Below the pieces are notes generated by a model. The model did not search any database. It was not told where the DNA came from and saw only the letters and a list, made by a program, of their open reading frames with translations. From Bradyrhizobium aeschynomenes (GTDB lineage Bacteria > Pseudomonadota > Alphaproteobacteria > Rhizobiales > Xanthobacteraceae), in NCBI RefSeq assembly GCF_013178945.1, contig NZ_JABFDM010000002.1, positions 806,001 through 870,000 of the forward strand: DNA of 64,000 nucleotides. The letters are read 5' to 3'. Made by a program: the position numbers and the translations under genes. Every line of letters begins with the position of its first letter. Position 1 is the first letter of the stretch. Below, in pieces: positions 24,141-33,635 of the stretch.

Positions 24141-25904
24141 TCAGGCGGCGAACTTGGCGAGCCGGTCGATTTCCTGGGTGACCAGTTCCCGATACGGACC
24201 TTCGCCCTGCATGAGCCGGTCGGGCGCGCCATCCTCGATGATCGTGCCTGATTTGAGCACTACGACGCGATCAAAATTGCGCAAGGTCGCGAGGCGATGC
24301 GCGATCGCGATCACGGTACGGCCGCGCATCAGACGGCTCAGCGCTTCACGGATCGCCTCCTCGGACTCGCTGTCGAGCGCCGCAGTCGCCTCGTCGAGCA
24401 GCAGGATGGGCGCATCCTTGAGGAACGCGCGCGCGATCGCGATGCGCTGGCGCTGGCCGCCGGACAGCTTGACGCCGCGATCGCCGACCATGGTCTGCAA
24501 TCCCTCGGGAAGCGTGTCGACGAAGTCGCAGCGCGCCGCGATGGCCGCCCGCAGCACCTCGTCATCAGTCGCGCTCGGCCGGCCGTAGCGGATGTTCTCC
24601 AGGATCGAGCGATGGAACAGCGAGATGTCCTGCGGCACCACCGAGATCGCCTCGCGCAGGCTCTGCTGCGTGACCTTGGCGATGTCCTGGCCGTCGATCG
24701 TGATCCGGCCGGCTTGCGGATCGTAGAACCGCTGCAACAGCGTGAACAGGCTCGACTTTCCGCCGCCGGATTGCCCGACAAGGCCGACGCGCTGGCCCGG
24801 TTGCAGGCGCAGCGAGAAGTTCTCGAACAGCTTGTGCCCACCGGGATAATGGAAGGTGATGTTGTGAAAGGCGATGGCGGCGCCGCTCTTGACCAGCGGC
24901 TCGGCCTCGGGGTGATCGCGCAGCTCGTGCGGCTGCAACAGGGTTGCGATGGCCTCGCTCATGCGCGCGACGTGCTGGGTCACGTCGACCAACGCCACGG
25001 CCAGATCGCGCGTCGCATTGAGGATGCACAGGCCGAGCGTGCAGACCAGAACGACATCGCCCGTCGTCGCTCCGCCCCTTTGCCACAACGAGATCGCCCA
25101 CGCCATTAGCGCCACCGTCAGCACGATCGTCACCGTCGCGTGCAGGATCCGCAGCTTCTCAAGGTAGCGAAGGCTGCGCCCGCGCGCCTCCAGCTCCTTG
25201 TTGACGGTCGCATCGAACCGATCATGTTCGTGGCGCAGGCCGCAGAACGCGCGCACCAGCGGCATGTTCGAGATCACGTCGACCATCTCGCCATCGACCA
25301 TCGCCGCCTTGTCGGCGAAATCATCATGCAGCGGCTTGCCGGCAGCGGCAAGCCGGAACATCGCCATGACCATCATGGCCGCAATGAACAGCAAGCCAAC
25401 GGCCATGGGACCGCTGACGGTTCCAATCAGGCAGATCGCCGCCACCGTCGCAAGGCATGGCGGCAGCACGTTCCAGACGAACATGTTCTCCACCGTGAAC
25501 ACGGCATTCGACGTCGCCGTGATGCGGCTCGACAACATGCCCGGCAGGCGATCGCCGAAGTAGCTGGGAGAATGCCCCGTGAGATGACGGAATATGTCGC
25601 GACGCAGGTCGCCGGTCACGCCCACGAAGGTGAAGCTCGCGATCCAGCTCGCGACGCGCCACAGAATATTGTCCGCGGCGATCAGGGCGATCAGCAATGC
25701 AAAGGCCGACCACACGCTGCCGCTGCTGCGCACGCCTGCGGAGAGGCTATCGACAAGGAACTTGACGCCATATTGCGTGCCTACCGAACATGCAACGGCG
25801 CCGGCGACCGATGTTAGGATGATGAGGTGAGCTGCCTGACGTTTGCGCAGATAGCGTATCACGAAGGGGAAGGGCCGGTGCGCGTAGCCTGATAGATGAT
25901 CCAT
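24141..25904 (-). CDS. ABC exporter, fused permease and ATPase
   Basis: This protein of about 587 residues has an N-terminal six-helix ABC exporter membrane domain and a C-terminal ATPase domain with Walker A GQSGGGKSS, signature LSGGQRQRIA and Walker B ILLLDEAT, followed by the His switch (IAIAHRL). It belongs to the group of half-transporters that includes lipid, peptide and beta-glucan exporters. The ATG at 25904 is preferred, but a GTG nine codons upstream (25931) is possible. It is divergent from a GT4 glycosyltransferase and upstream of a debranching glycosidase, hinting at a glycan-related substrate; this is inference. Confidence 0.88.
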   Translation of the reverse strand: MDHLSGYAHRPFPFVIRYLRKRQAAHLIILTSVAGAVACSVGTQYGVKFLVDSLSAGVRSSGSVWSAFALLIALIAADNILWRVASWIASFTFVGVTGDLRRDIFRHLTGHSPSYFGDRLPGMLSSRITATSNAVFTVENMFVWNVLPPCLATVAAICLIGTVSGPMAVGLLFIAAMMVMAMFRLAAAGKPLHDDFADKAAMVDGEMVDVISNMPLVRAFCGLRHEHDRFDATVNKELEARGRSLRYLEKLRILHATVTIVLTVALMAWAISLWQRGGATTGDVVLVCTLGLCILNATRDLAVALVDVTQHVARMSEAIATLLQPHELRDHPEAEPLVKSGAAIAFHNITFHYPGGHKLFENFSLRLQPGQRVGLVGQSGGGKSSLFTLLQRFYDPQAGRITIDGQDIAKVTQQSLREAISVVPQDISLFHRSILENIRYGRPSATDDEVLRAAIAARCDFVDTLPEGLQTMVGDRGVKLSGGQRQRIAIARAFLKDAPILLLDEATAALDSESEEAIREALSRLMRGRTVIAIAHRLATLRNFDRVVVLKSGTIIEDGAPDRLMQGEGPYRELVTQEIDRLAKFAA

Positions 25905-26190
25905 GTCTGTCCCGTACGACTGTTGCAACACACCCGCTGCGGCGGGATGAACGGGGCTTGGTTTCTTCGGTTCCCCGGAGCACCGGCACAGCCGCCCTGC
26001 TGCATCTGCATGATGGTGTGCCGACCGGGTTCGAAGACGATGCGGGCATCAATGAGACGCACCGGAACACGTTGCGTCGAGTAAAGAGTGATCGCCGCAC
26101 CGGAACTTCACCACTGCGACCACGTTCCCGCTGCGGCAGTGCCGGGCCGATTGGGGGCTTCATCCATGATCACGAACAGGAGACGGTGAG

Positions 26191-27261
26191 ATGCGCATTG
26201 CGCAGGTTGCTCCATTGACGGAGGCCGTGCCTCCGAAGCTCTACGGCGGCACTGAGCGGGTCGTTCATTGGTTGACCGAGGAACTCGTGGCCCTCGGTCA
26301 CGACGTCACGCTGTTCGCCAGCGGCGATTCGCAAACCTCGGCGAAGCTCTCTCCGACATGGCCCAAGGCACTACGCCTGGACGGATCCGTCAGAGACCCG
26401 AACGCGCTGCACATGGTGATGCTGGAAAGTGTCAGGCAGAAATGCGACGATGAAGAATTCGACATTCTGCACTTCCATCTCGACTACTACCCCTTTTCGC
26501 TGTTTCACCGGCAACCGACGCCGTTCCTGACCACGCTGCACGGCAGGCTCGATCTTCCCGAACATCAGCCGGTGTTCTCCATATTCAAGGATGTTCCCGT
26601 CATCTCGATCTCCGACGCGCAGCGCCGCCCGGTGCCGAATGCCAATTGGGTGCGCACCGTTCTGCATGGATTGCCCGAGCAACTGCTGATGCCCCAGCCG
26701 GTGACCCCGAGCTATCTCGCGGTGCTCGGCCGCATCGCGCCGGAGAAGGGCGTCGACCGCGCCATCAACATCGCGATGCGCTGTGGCATCCCGCTGAAGA
26801 TCGCCGCCAAGGTGGATCGCGCCGACCAGGATTATTTCGATCAGCTGATCTCTCCGCTGATCCGGGGCAACCCGCTGGTCGAGTATATCGGCGAGATCGG
26901 CGACCACGAAAAACCGGAGTTCCTGTCTGGCGCGCTCGGGCTGTTGCTGCCGATCGCTTGGCCCGAGCCGTTCGGCCTGGTGATGATCGAATCGATGGCC
27001 TGCGGCACGCCGGTCATCGCCTACAACCGCGGCTCGGTTCCCGAGGTGATCGACGACGGCGTCACCGGCTTCGTCGTCGAGGACGAGCTCAGCGCCGTCG
27101 CCGCGGTGAGCCGCCTCCGCGATCTCAGCCGCGCCGGCGTGCGCGAGCGGTTTGAGCAGCGCTTCACCGCCCGGCGCATGGCGCTCGACTATCTCGCGGC
27201 CTATCGCCGTCTGATCGAGCGCGCCGAGCCGCGTATCCGGCTGGTCAGCAGCGCGGAATGA
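26191..27261 (+). CDS. GT4-family glycosyltransferase
   Basis: This 356-residue cytoplasmic enzyme has a GT-B fold of the GT4 family. The N-terminal acceptor domain contains PPKLYGGTERVVHWLTEEL, and the C-terminal donor domain contains VLGRIAPEKGVDRAI and the EX7E-type motif PEPFGLVMIESMACGTPVIA. Such retaining enzymes build polysaccharides or glycolipids. GGAG precedes the ATG, and an unusually good terminator follows the gene. The acceptor is unknown. Confidence 0.88.
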   Translation: MRIAQVAPLTEAVPPKLYGGTERVVHWLTEELVALGHDVTLFASGDSQTSAKLSPTWPKALRLDGSVRDPNALHMVMLESVRQKCDDEEFDILHFHLDYYPFSLFHRQPTPFLTTLHGRLDLPEHQPVFSIFKDVPVISISDAQRRPVPNANWVRTVLHGLPEQLLMPQPVTPSYLAVLGRIAPEKGVDRAINIAMRCGIPLKIAAKVDRADQDYFDQLISPLIRGNPLVEYIGEIGDHEKPEFLSGALGLLLPIAWPEPFGLVMIESMACGTPVIAYNRGSVPEVIDDGVTGFVVEDELSAVAAVSRLRDLSRAGVRERFEQRFTARRMALDYLAAYRRLIERAEPRIRLVSSAE

Positions 27262-27273
27262 TCGGCGTATGAC

Positions 27274-27312
27274 GGAGGTCGGTGACCGGGCGAACCGACC
27301 TCCTTCTTCTTT
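27274..27312 (+). terminator. Intrinsic terminator of the GT4 gene
   Basis: Perfect 10-bp arms GGAGGTCGGT and ACCGACCTCC enclose a 10-nt loop and are followed by TTCTTCTTT. It lies 12 nt after the glycosyltransferase stop and just before the convergent alkylsulfatase stop. Confidence 0.88.
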
Positions 27313-27313
27313 C

Positions 27314-29257
27314 TCAAGTCACCTTCGCGCGCTTCGGCTCGACGATCTCGAACATCCGCGGAAACTCGTCCATGAGCGACATCAGTTCGGCGAGCCGCAT
27401 CGGATTGCCCACGAAGCTGATCTTGCCGGCAGCGACGGCTTCCGGAAAGGTCGTCGCCTTGGCGATGATCTCGTCGAGCGTGGCGCGCGCCAGCGTGAAG
27501 CCGGCGTCAGCCGTGGAAGCCTGCACCCCCACGGCATAGGTCAGCGCACAGTTCTGCAAGGTGAGCATGAAGCGCTCGCCGGTGTCGGTGAAGGTCCAGT
27601 TCAGGACGATGTGCTTGCCCTCGGCCTTGGGTCCGTTCAGGCGCACGCCGAGCACATCCCATAATTGCTCGGTGCGCAGCGCGGCCAAGGTCTCGCGCGG
27701 CATGCCCGAGCGTGCCGGCACCTCCGGCATCCCGTGACGGAGCTCCTGCGCACCGAACAGATAGGCGTTGCGCCAGGTCGCGCTTTCAGCCGCATAGCCA
27801 AGCTGCTCCAGCGTATCGGCGAGCAGCGCACGAGCCTCGGCATTGTCGGGCTCGGCGAACACGAGATGAGAGACGACCTGCGCCACGAAGCGGAACTCGC
27901 CCTTCGCAAAGTCCTCGCGCGCCCGTGCCAGCAGAGGCTCCGCGCCGCCCATATAGGCGACGTACTTTCTGCCGGCCTCGACCGGCGGCAGCGGATCGAG
28001 ATTGACCGGGTTGGCGTCGTACCAGCCGAGATATTTCTGATAGATCGCCTTCACATTGTGGCGGATGTGGCCGTAATAGCCGCGCGCGTGCCACGCGCCT
28101 TCGAGGCTTTTCGGCAGCGCGATCTGCTCGGCGATTTCATTTGCCGTGAGGCCGTGATTCATCAGCCGCAGGGTCTGGTCATGCGCGAACTTGTAGAGAT
28201 CGCGCTGCTCACGGATCATGCCGTCGACGCGGCTGGCGCCCCAGACCGGCCAGTGGTGCTGGCCGCACATCACCTCGGCCTTGCCGCCCCATAATTGCAG
28301 GGCCTCGCCGAGATATTTCGACCACGCCAGCGCGTCGCGCACGTCGGCGCCACGAAACGGCAGCAGATTGTGGAAGTTGTGCGTGCAGTTCTCCGCGAGG
28401 TTCAACAGCTTGTAGCGCGGCACGAAGAAATGCATCTCCGCCGGCGCCTCGCTGTTCGGCGCCATCTGGAATTCGAAGCTGACGCCGTCGATGGTCCTGG
28501 TGTCGCCGGTCGCCATGATCAGATCATTTGGCCGCAGCAACGCCACGCCGCCTGCCGCCATGGTCTTGCCAAGCCCGCAATCCACATGCCCCTTGGGACC
28601 TTTCGCGAGCAGTGGCCCAAACTGATACTGCGCCCGGCGCAGCATCGCGGGACCTGCGATGATGTTCTCGGACACGGCGTGCTCGATGAACAGGTTGGGC
28701 GCGATCAGCGGCACGCGGCCGCTGGTCACGGCGTCCTCCTCCACCACCCCGCGGGCGCCGCCCCAATGATCGGTGTGGGTATGCGTGAACATCACGGCCA
28801 TGACCGGCCTCGTGCCGCGATGCTGATAGTAGAGATTGAGCGCAGCGCGCGCCCCCTCGATCGAGGTCAGCGTGTCCACGACGATGACGCCGGTGCTGCC
28901 CTCGATCAAGGTCATGTTGGCGATGTCGAGCCCGCGCACCTGGTAGACGCCGGGGACCACCTCGAACAGGCCATGATGCATGTTCAGCTTCGCCTGCCGC
29001 CACAGACTGGGATTGACGGTCGGCGGCGCATCCTCGGCGTCGAGGAAGCCGTAGGGTTCGAGGCTCCAGACGCTGCGCCCCTGCGCCGTCGTGACCTTGG
29101 CCTGGTCGATGGTGCCGAGAAAGCCGCGCGCGGCATCGTCGAAATCGGCGGTGTCGTCGAACGGCAGCGTCTCCAGCGTCGCCTGCTGCGCCGCACTGAC
29201 GGCCGGGCTGGCCTCCTTGGTCTCCTTGGCGCTGCCACCGCCGGCCGGTGCGTTCAT
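27314..29257 (-). CDS. Alkyl/aryl sulfatase, metallo-beta-lactamase fold (SdsA1/BDS1 type)
   Basis: This 647-residue enzyme has a metallo-beta-lactamase domain with THTHTDHWGG (His159, His161, Asp163, His164) and further metal ligands in the following region, then a helical dimerisation domain and a C-terminal SCP-2-like domain rich in LNWTFTDTGERF-type strands. Class III alkylsulfatases release sulfate from alkyl sulfates such as SDS, giving a sulfur source. No signal peptide is visible, unlike the secreted P. aeruginosa enzyme. It lies downstream of bioA on the same strand with an 88-bp gap. Confidence 0.9.
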   Translation of the reverse strand: MNAPAGGGSAKETKEASPAVSAAQQATLETLPFDDTADFDDAARGFLGTIDQAKVTTAQGRSVWSLEPYGFLDAEDAPPTVNPSLWRQAKLNMHHGLFEVVPGVYQVRGLDIANMTLIEGSTGVIVVDTLTSIEGARAALNLYYQHRGTRPVMAVMFTHTHTDHWGGARGVVEEDAVTSGRVPLIAPNLFIEHAVSENIIAGPAMLRRAQYQFGPLLAKGPKGHVDCGLGKTMAAGGVALLRPNDLIMATGDTRTIDGVSFEFQMAPNSEAPAEMHFFVPRYKLLNLAENCTHNFHNLLPFRGADVRDALAWSKYLGEALQLWGGKAEVMCGQHHWPVWGASRVDGMIREQRDLYKFAHDQTLRLMNHGLTANEIAEQIALPKSLEGAWHARGYYGHIRHNVKAIYQKYLGWYDANPVNLDPLPPVEAGRKYVAYMGGAEPLLARAREDFAKGEFRFVAQVVSHLVFAEPDNAEARALLADTLEQLGYAAESATWRNAYLFGAQELRHGMPEVPARSGMPRETLAALRTEQLWDVLGVRLNGPKAEGKHIVLNWTFTDTGERFMLTLQNCALTYAVGVQASTADAGFTLARATLDEIIAKATTFPEAVAAGKISFVGNPMRLAELMSLMDEFPRMFEIVEPKRAKVT

Positions 29258-29345
29258 GACTGCCTCCTCCCCGCAACGAACTTCGTTCGCACGATGCTAA
29301 TGCGGGGACTCGTGAAGCGCAAATTGCGCCCGGCGGAACGACTCC

Positions 29346-30608
29346 TCAGAGCACGTGATCGACGGCCGCGTCGATTGCCGAATAGATCGTATCGAGATCA
29401 TCCGGCGTGACGCAATATGGCGGCATCACGTAGATCGTGTGCCCGAGCGGCCGCAGCAGCACGTCGCTGTCACGGAAGAACGCCTGGAGCTTCGGCCCGA
29501 CCTCGGCGAGATAGCCGGGCTCATCCGCATGCAGATCGAGCGCCGTGATGGTGCCGCACTGCCGGAGATCGGAGAAACGCTCATCGTAGCGGAAGCGCGC
29601 CAGGCAGCGCTGCTGAGCTGCCGCGACCGCGGCGACCCGGGCCGGCGTCTCAGGCTGGCGCCACAGCTCGAGATTGGCTGATGCCGCCGCGCACGCGATC
29701 GGATTGGCGGTGTAGGAGCTGGAATGGAAGAAGGTTCGTGCGCGATCGGCCGCGAGATGCGCCTCGAAGATGGCATCGTTGCAGAGCGTCACCGCGAGCG
29801 GCAGCGTGCCGCCGGTGAGACCCTTCGCGTAGCAGGCGATGTCGGGCGCGATGTCCGCCTGCGCGCAGGCGAACGGCGTCCCGGTGCGGCCCCAGCCGGT
29901 CATCACCTCGTCGGCGATGAACAGCACGCCGAACGCACGGCAGATCCGATGCATCTCGCGCAGCACGGCGGGCGGGTACATCAGCATGCCCCCGGCGCCG
30001 AGCACCAGCGGCTCGACGATGAAGGCTGCCGGACGATCCCGCGCGCAGATCGCGGCCAGCGCATCGAGCGTCGCCTGCTCGCGGCCCTGAGCCGGAAACG
30101 GCACGACCGCCACGTCGAACAGCAGTGGCTCATAGGCGGCGTTGAACACGCCGCGCGCGCCGACCGACATCGCGCCGATGGTGTCGCCGTGATAGGAATG
30201 CTGCATCACCACGATGCGCGTGCGCGGCGCGCCGATGTTCCTGAAATAGCCGAGCGCCATCTTCAGCGCGACCTCGACGCTGGTGGCCCCGGAGTCGGAG
30301 AAGAACACGTGCGCCAGGCCGGCTGGCGCAAGCTCCAGCAGGCCTGCGGCGACCCGCTCGGCCGGCTCGTGGGTATGCCCGGCGAAGATCACCTGATCCA
30401 GCCGTTCGGCCTGCGCCTGGATCGCGCGCACGATGTGCTGACAACAATGGCCATGCGTCACCACCCACCACGAGGCGATGGCGTCGATGATGCGCCGGCC
30501 GTCGGCCGCATGGAGATAGGCGCCCTCGCCGCGGACGATCGGCGTCATCTGCGGCTGCAGCGCGTGCTGTGTGAATGGATGCCAGATCGGTGAAGCCGCG
30601 CCTGTCAT
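29346..30608 (-). CDS. bioA: Adenosylmethionine-8-amino-7-oxononanoate aminotransferase
   Basis: This 420-residue PLP enzyme converts KAPA to DAPA in biotin synthesis using S-adenosylmethionine as amino donor. It has the BioA N-terminus IWHPFTQH, the PLP-phosphate/ring region DSGATSVEVALKMA, the aspartate motif FIADEVMTGWGRTG and the Schiff-base Lys262 in YAKGLTGG. It starts at the ATG ending at 30608, overlapping the bioD stop by 4 bp (ATGA). The longer frame up to 31145 is a shadow over bioD. It is the last gene of the operon. Confidence 0.96.
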   Translation of the reverse strand: MTGAASPIWHPFTQHALQPQMTPIVRGEGAYLHAADGRRIIDAIASWWVVTHGHCCQHIVRAIQAQAERLDQVIFAGHTHEPAERVAAGLLELAPAGLAHVFFSDSGATSVEVALKMALGYFRNIGAPRTRIVVMQHSYHGDTIGAMSVGARGVFNAAYEPLLFDVAVVPFPAQGREQATLDALAAICARDRPAAFIVEPLVLGAGGMLMYPPAVLREMHRICRAFGVLFIADEVMTGWGRTGTPFACAQADIAPDIACYAKGLTGGTLPLAVTLCNDAIFEAHLAADRARTFFHSSSYTANPIACAAASANLELWRQPETPARVAAVAAAQQRCLARFRYDERFSDLRQCGTITALDLHADEPGYLAEVGPKLQAFFRDSDVLLRPLGHTIYVMPPYCVTPDDLDTIYSAIDAAVDHVL

Positions 30609-31237
30609 CGCTCGAAATCCATCCGCCGAAATTCGTCTCTGAAGGCCCGCTGCAGCGAAGAGCCGGTGAGCGGCGCGAGCCAGGGCAATCGGCCGAGACG
30701 CTTGACCGCGCCGAGACGGCAGATCGTCGCCTCGCCGTGGGGATTGGCGTCGCCGATGAAGGCCACGCCGAGCATGTCGATGCCGCGGCTGCGCAGCGCC
30801 GCCAATGACAGCAGCGAATGGTTGATGGTGCCCAGGCTGGTGCGTGCACACAGCACCACCGGGCACTGCCAGCGGGCGAAGACGTCGAGATACAGCGTGT
30901 CGTCGTCGAGCGGCACCATGACGCCGCCGGCGCCTTCGATCACGATCGGCACGTCGCCCAAGTCGGGCGGATCGAGGCGGAGCGGATCGATGCTGATCCC
31001 GTCGAGGCGCGCCGCCAGATGCGGCGAGGCCGGCGTGGCCAATCGGTAGCGTTCGGGGATCACACGGTCGTCGGCGAGCCCGGCGAGTTGCTGGACACGG
31101 CGCGAGTCCGTCGCCTCGGCAAGGCCAGCCTGTACAGGCTTCCAATAGCGGGCGCCGAGCAGCGCCGTCAGGCCGGCCGCGAACACGGTCTTGCCGATGC
31201 CGGTGTCGGTGCCCGTGACTACGATGCGCTGCGCCAT
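30605..31237 (-). CDS. bioD: Dethiobiotin synthetase
   Basis: This 210-residue ATP-dependent carboxylase closes the ureido ring to make dethiobiotin. It shows the P-loop GTDTGIGKT (9-17), the KPVQAG motif (33-38) and EGAGGVMVPL. AAGGAG precedes the ATG at 31237. The start overlaps bioF by 19 bp and the end overlaps bioA by 4 bp, so translation is tightly coupled. Confidence 0.95.
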   Translation of the reverse strand: MAQRIVVTGTDTGIGKTVFAAGLTALLGARYWKPVQAGLAEATDSRRVQQLAGLADDRVIPERYRLATPASPHLAARLDGISIDPLRLDPPDLGDVPIVIEGAGGVMVPLDDDTLYLDVFARWQCPVVLCARTSLGTINHSLLSLAALRSRGIDMLGVAFIGDANPHGEATICRLGAVKRLGRLPWLAPLTGSSLQRAFRDEFRRMDFER

Positions 31238-32382
31238 CGCTGCTCTCCTTCGAGCTCGACCAGCGCGCCGAGCAGCGCCGCGATCGCGGCCTCGTCGACG
31301 TTCAAGGTCAGTGACAGCCTGAGACGCGCCGTCCCGGCGGGCACGGTGGGCGGCCGGATGCCGCGGATGTCGAAGCCGCGCTGCTGCAGGCCGCCGGCAA
31401 GAACCATCGCGCGCGCATTGTCGCCGACGATGTAGGGGATGATCTGAGAGGACGACAAGGTTCGGCCGAAGCGCGCGGCGATCTCGCGATGCGCGAACGC
31501 CACCAGTTGCGACAGCCTCTGCTGCCGCTCCGGCTCGTCCTGTAGAATCGCCAGCGCCTCCAAGACGGCCACCGCCATCAGCGGCGACGGCGCCGTGGCA
31601 AAGATGAAGGGACGGCAGCGGTTGATCAGCGTCTCGCGCAGCACGCGATGCGCCGTGACCAGCGCGCCCGCGGCGCCCAGCGCCTTGCCGCAGGTGTGCA
31701 CGATGACCGTGTCGTCGCGGCCTTCGAACCGGGCGGCTAGGCCCCGCCCCTGCGGACCTAGCACGCCGGTCGCATGCGCCTCGTCGATCAACAGGAAGGC
31801 GTCGTGCCGTTCAGCCACCGCGATCAGATCGTCCAAGGGCGCGATGTCGCCATCCATGCTGTAGAGGCTTTCGACGACGATCCAGGGCCGGCCGATCCCA
31901 CCGTCCCGGCGCCAGATCATGATCGCATCCTCGGCGGATTGCGGATCGTTGTGGGCGAACTGACAGATCTCGGCGCGACCTGCGCGCGCGCCCTCGTGGG
32001 TGCTGGCGTGGACGAGTGCGTCGAGCAGCAGCAGATCGTCACGTTGCGGCAGCGTCGTGAGTACGGCGAAATTGGCGACGTAACCAGAGCCGAAGAACAG
32101 TGCGCTGTCGGCGCCGAAGAACCGCGCCGCCTCCGCCTCGAGCCGTTCGTGCTCATCACAATTGCCGCGCAGCAGCCGCGAGCCACCGGCGCCGACCGGC
32201 GTCCCGGCATCCATGGCGGCCGCGATCGCGCGTCGAATGCGCGGTGCCCGGGCGAGACCGAGATAGTCGTTGGACGAGAAATCCAGACCCGACCTGGGCA
32301 CGAGCCGTCGCAGCCGGTCATCGGCTGCGAGTGTCTGGAGACCGTCGGCATAGATCGCCAATCTGTTCGAAGGCATGGTCAT
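31219..32382 (-). CDS. bioF: 8-Amino-7-oxononanoate synthase
   Basis: This 387-residue PLP-dependent enzyme condenses pimeloyl thioester with alanine to give KAPA. Motifs are DFSSNDYLGLA near the N-terminus, GSGYVAN, VESLYSMDGD, DEAHATGVLG and the Schiff-base Lys233 in HTCGKALGA. GAGGAG lies 9 nt before the ATG at 32382. It follows bioB by 86 bp. Confidence 0.96.
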   Translation of the reverse strand: MTMPSNRLAIYADGLQTLAADDRLRRLVPRSGLDFSSNDYLGLARAPRIRRAIAAAMDAGTPVGAGGSRLLRGNCDEHERLEAEAARFFGADSALFFGSGYVANFAVLTTLPQRDDLLLLDALVHASTHEGARAGRAEICQFAHNDPQSAEDAIMIWRRDGGIGRPWIVVESLYSMDGDIAPLDDLIAVAERHDAFLLIDEAHATGVLGPQGRGLAARFEGRDDTVIVHTCGKALGAAGALVTAHRVLRETLINRCRPFIFATAPSPLMAVAVLEALAILQDEPERQQRLSQLVAFAHREIAARFGRTLSSSQIIPYIVGDNARAMVLAGGLQQRGFDIRGIRPPTVPAGTARLRLSLTLNVDEAAIAALLGALVELEGEQRWRSAS

Positions 32383-32468
32383 CGCTGCACTCTCCTCGGT
32401 CGGTCGACGGCAAGGATCGGCACCACGCGGAAAGCCGCGCGCGTCGTGATGCTGATGAGATGTTCGGA

Positions 32469-33518
32469 TCAGGCCGCGGGCGAAACGTCAGCGGCGTGGC
32501 CTTCGTCCCTGGTGCCGGCGCGCGCCGACAAGGACGATGTCATGCCGAGCAGCGCGAGCAGATCCGCGTCGCGCGCGGCCTGCGGATTGGCCGTGGTCAA
32601 CAGCACGTCGCCGATGAAGATCGAGTTGGCGCCGGCCAGCAGGCACAGGGTCTGCAGCTCGTCGCTCATATACTGCCGGCCGGCGGACAGGCGCACCACG
32701 CTCCGCGGCATCATGATCCGCGCCACCGCGATCAGCCGCACCAGCGCGATTCCGTCGGGCCGCGCCGCCGTGTCGTTGACCGGCACGCCCTTGACCTCGT
32801 TCCACATGTTGATCGGCACGCTGTCCGGGTGCGCGGCGAGATTGGCGAGCAGCACCAGCATGCCGAGCCGGTCGTCCACCTCTTCGCCCATGCCGATGAT
32901 GCCGCCGCAGCACGTTTTGATGCCGGCCTCGCGCACATGCGCCAGCGTGTCGATGCGGTCCTGCAGGGTGCGCGTGGTGATGATGCGGTCGTAGTACTCG
33001 GGCGAGGTATCGACGTTGTGGTTGTAGTAGTCGAGCCCGGCCTGCTTGAGCCGCTGCGCCTGCGGCGGCGTCAGCATGCCCAGGGTCACGCAGGTTTCCA
33101 GGCCGATATCCTTCACCGCGCTGACCATGTCGCAGACCTGGTCGAGATCACGGTCCTTCGGGCTGCGCCAGGCCGCGGCCATGCAGAAGCGCTCCGCGCC
33201 CGCGGCCTTCGCGCGCCGCGCGGTCGCGACGACGGCATCATGGTCCATCAGCCTGGTCGCCTTCAGCCCGGTGTCGTAATGCGCGCTCTGCGAGCAGTAG
33301 CCGCAATCCTCCGGGCAGCCGCCGGTCTTGATGCTGAGCAGGCTCGCCGTCTCCAGCCGGGTCGGATCGAAATGCCGGCGATGCGTGGACTGGGCGAGAA
33401 ACATCAGGTCGGGAAACGGCAGACCGTACAGCGCCTCGGCCTCGTCCCTCGTCCAATCATGGCGGACGGTGTCGCCATGCTCGATCTGCTGCGACGACGA
33501 ACGGCTCACCCCGGCCAT
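32469..33518 (-). CDS. bioB: Biotin synthase (radical SAM)
   Basis: This 349-residue radical SAM enzyme inserts sulfur into dethiobiotin. The SAM cluster motif is Cys68-x3-Cys72-x2-Cys75 ([13 protein letters not shown]), and the second cluster region includes [11 protein letters not shown]. The ATG at 33518 has GGAG 7 nt upstream and is preferred over the GTG at 33524. It is the first gene of bioBFDA. BioR-type palindromes begin 14 nt upstream, overlapping the promoter. No pimeloyl-synthesis gene (bioC, bioH, bioZ) is in the window. Confidence 0.96.
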   Translation of the reverse strand: MAGVSRSSSQQIEHGDTVRHDWTRDEAEALYGLPFPDLMFLAQSTHRRHFDPTRLETASLLSIKTGGCPEDCGYCSQSAHYDTGLKATRLMDHDAVVATARRAKAAGAERFCMAAAWRSPKDRDLDQVCDMVSAVKDIGLETCVTLGMLTPPQAQRLKQAGLDYYNHNVDTSPEYYDRIITTRTLQDRIDTLAHVREAGIKTCCGGIIGMGEEVDDRLGMLVLLANLAAHPDSVPINMWNEVKGVPVNDTAARPDGIALVRLIAVARIMMPRSVVRLSAGRQYMSDELQTLCLLAGANSIFIGDVLLTTANPQAARDADLLALLGMTSSLSARAGTRDEGHAADVSPAA

Positions 33519-33531
33519 GCCCACACTCCAA

Positions 33532-33563
33532 ATTATAGATTTTCATAGATAATATCTATGAAA
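33532..33563. promoter_or_regulatory. BioR operators of the bioBFDA promoter
   Basis: A 23-bp palindrome at 33541-33563 has 11-bp arms TTTCATAGATA and TATCTATGAAA around one A. An additional half-site TTATAGATT lies at 33533-33541. These contain several near-matches to the BioR box TTATCTATAA (TTATAGATAA on the other strand), known from alphaproteobacterial biotin operons. Binding would block the bioB promoter. Confidence 0.8.
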
Positions 33564-33618
33564 TATCATCCTGTTCAGACCGTAGGATACCGCAGCTTCC
33601 CCCGCATCAGGTTTTTCA

Positions 33619-33631
33619 ATAGATAATCTAT
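33619..33631. promoter_or_regulatory. BioR autoregulatory operator
   Basis: The 13-bp palindrome ATAGAT-A-ATCTAT ends 4 nt before the bioR start codon, overlapping the ribosome-binding region. It carries the same ATAGATA core as the bioB operators, suggesting autoregulation. Confidence 0.72.
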
Positions 33632-33635
33632 CATC

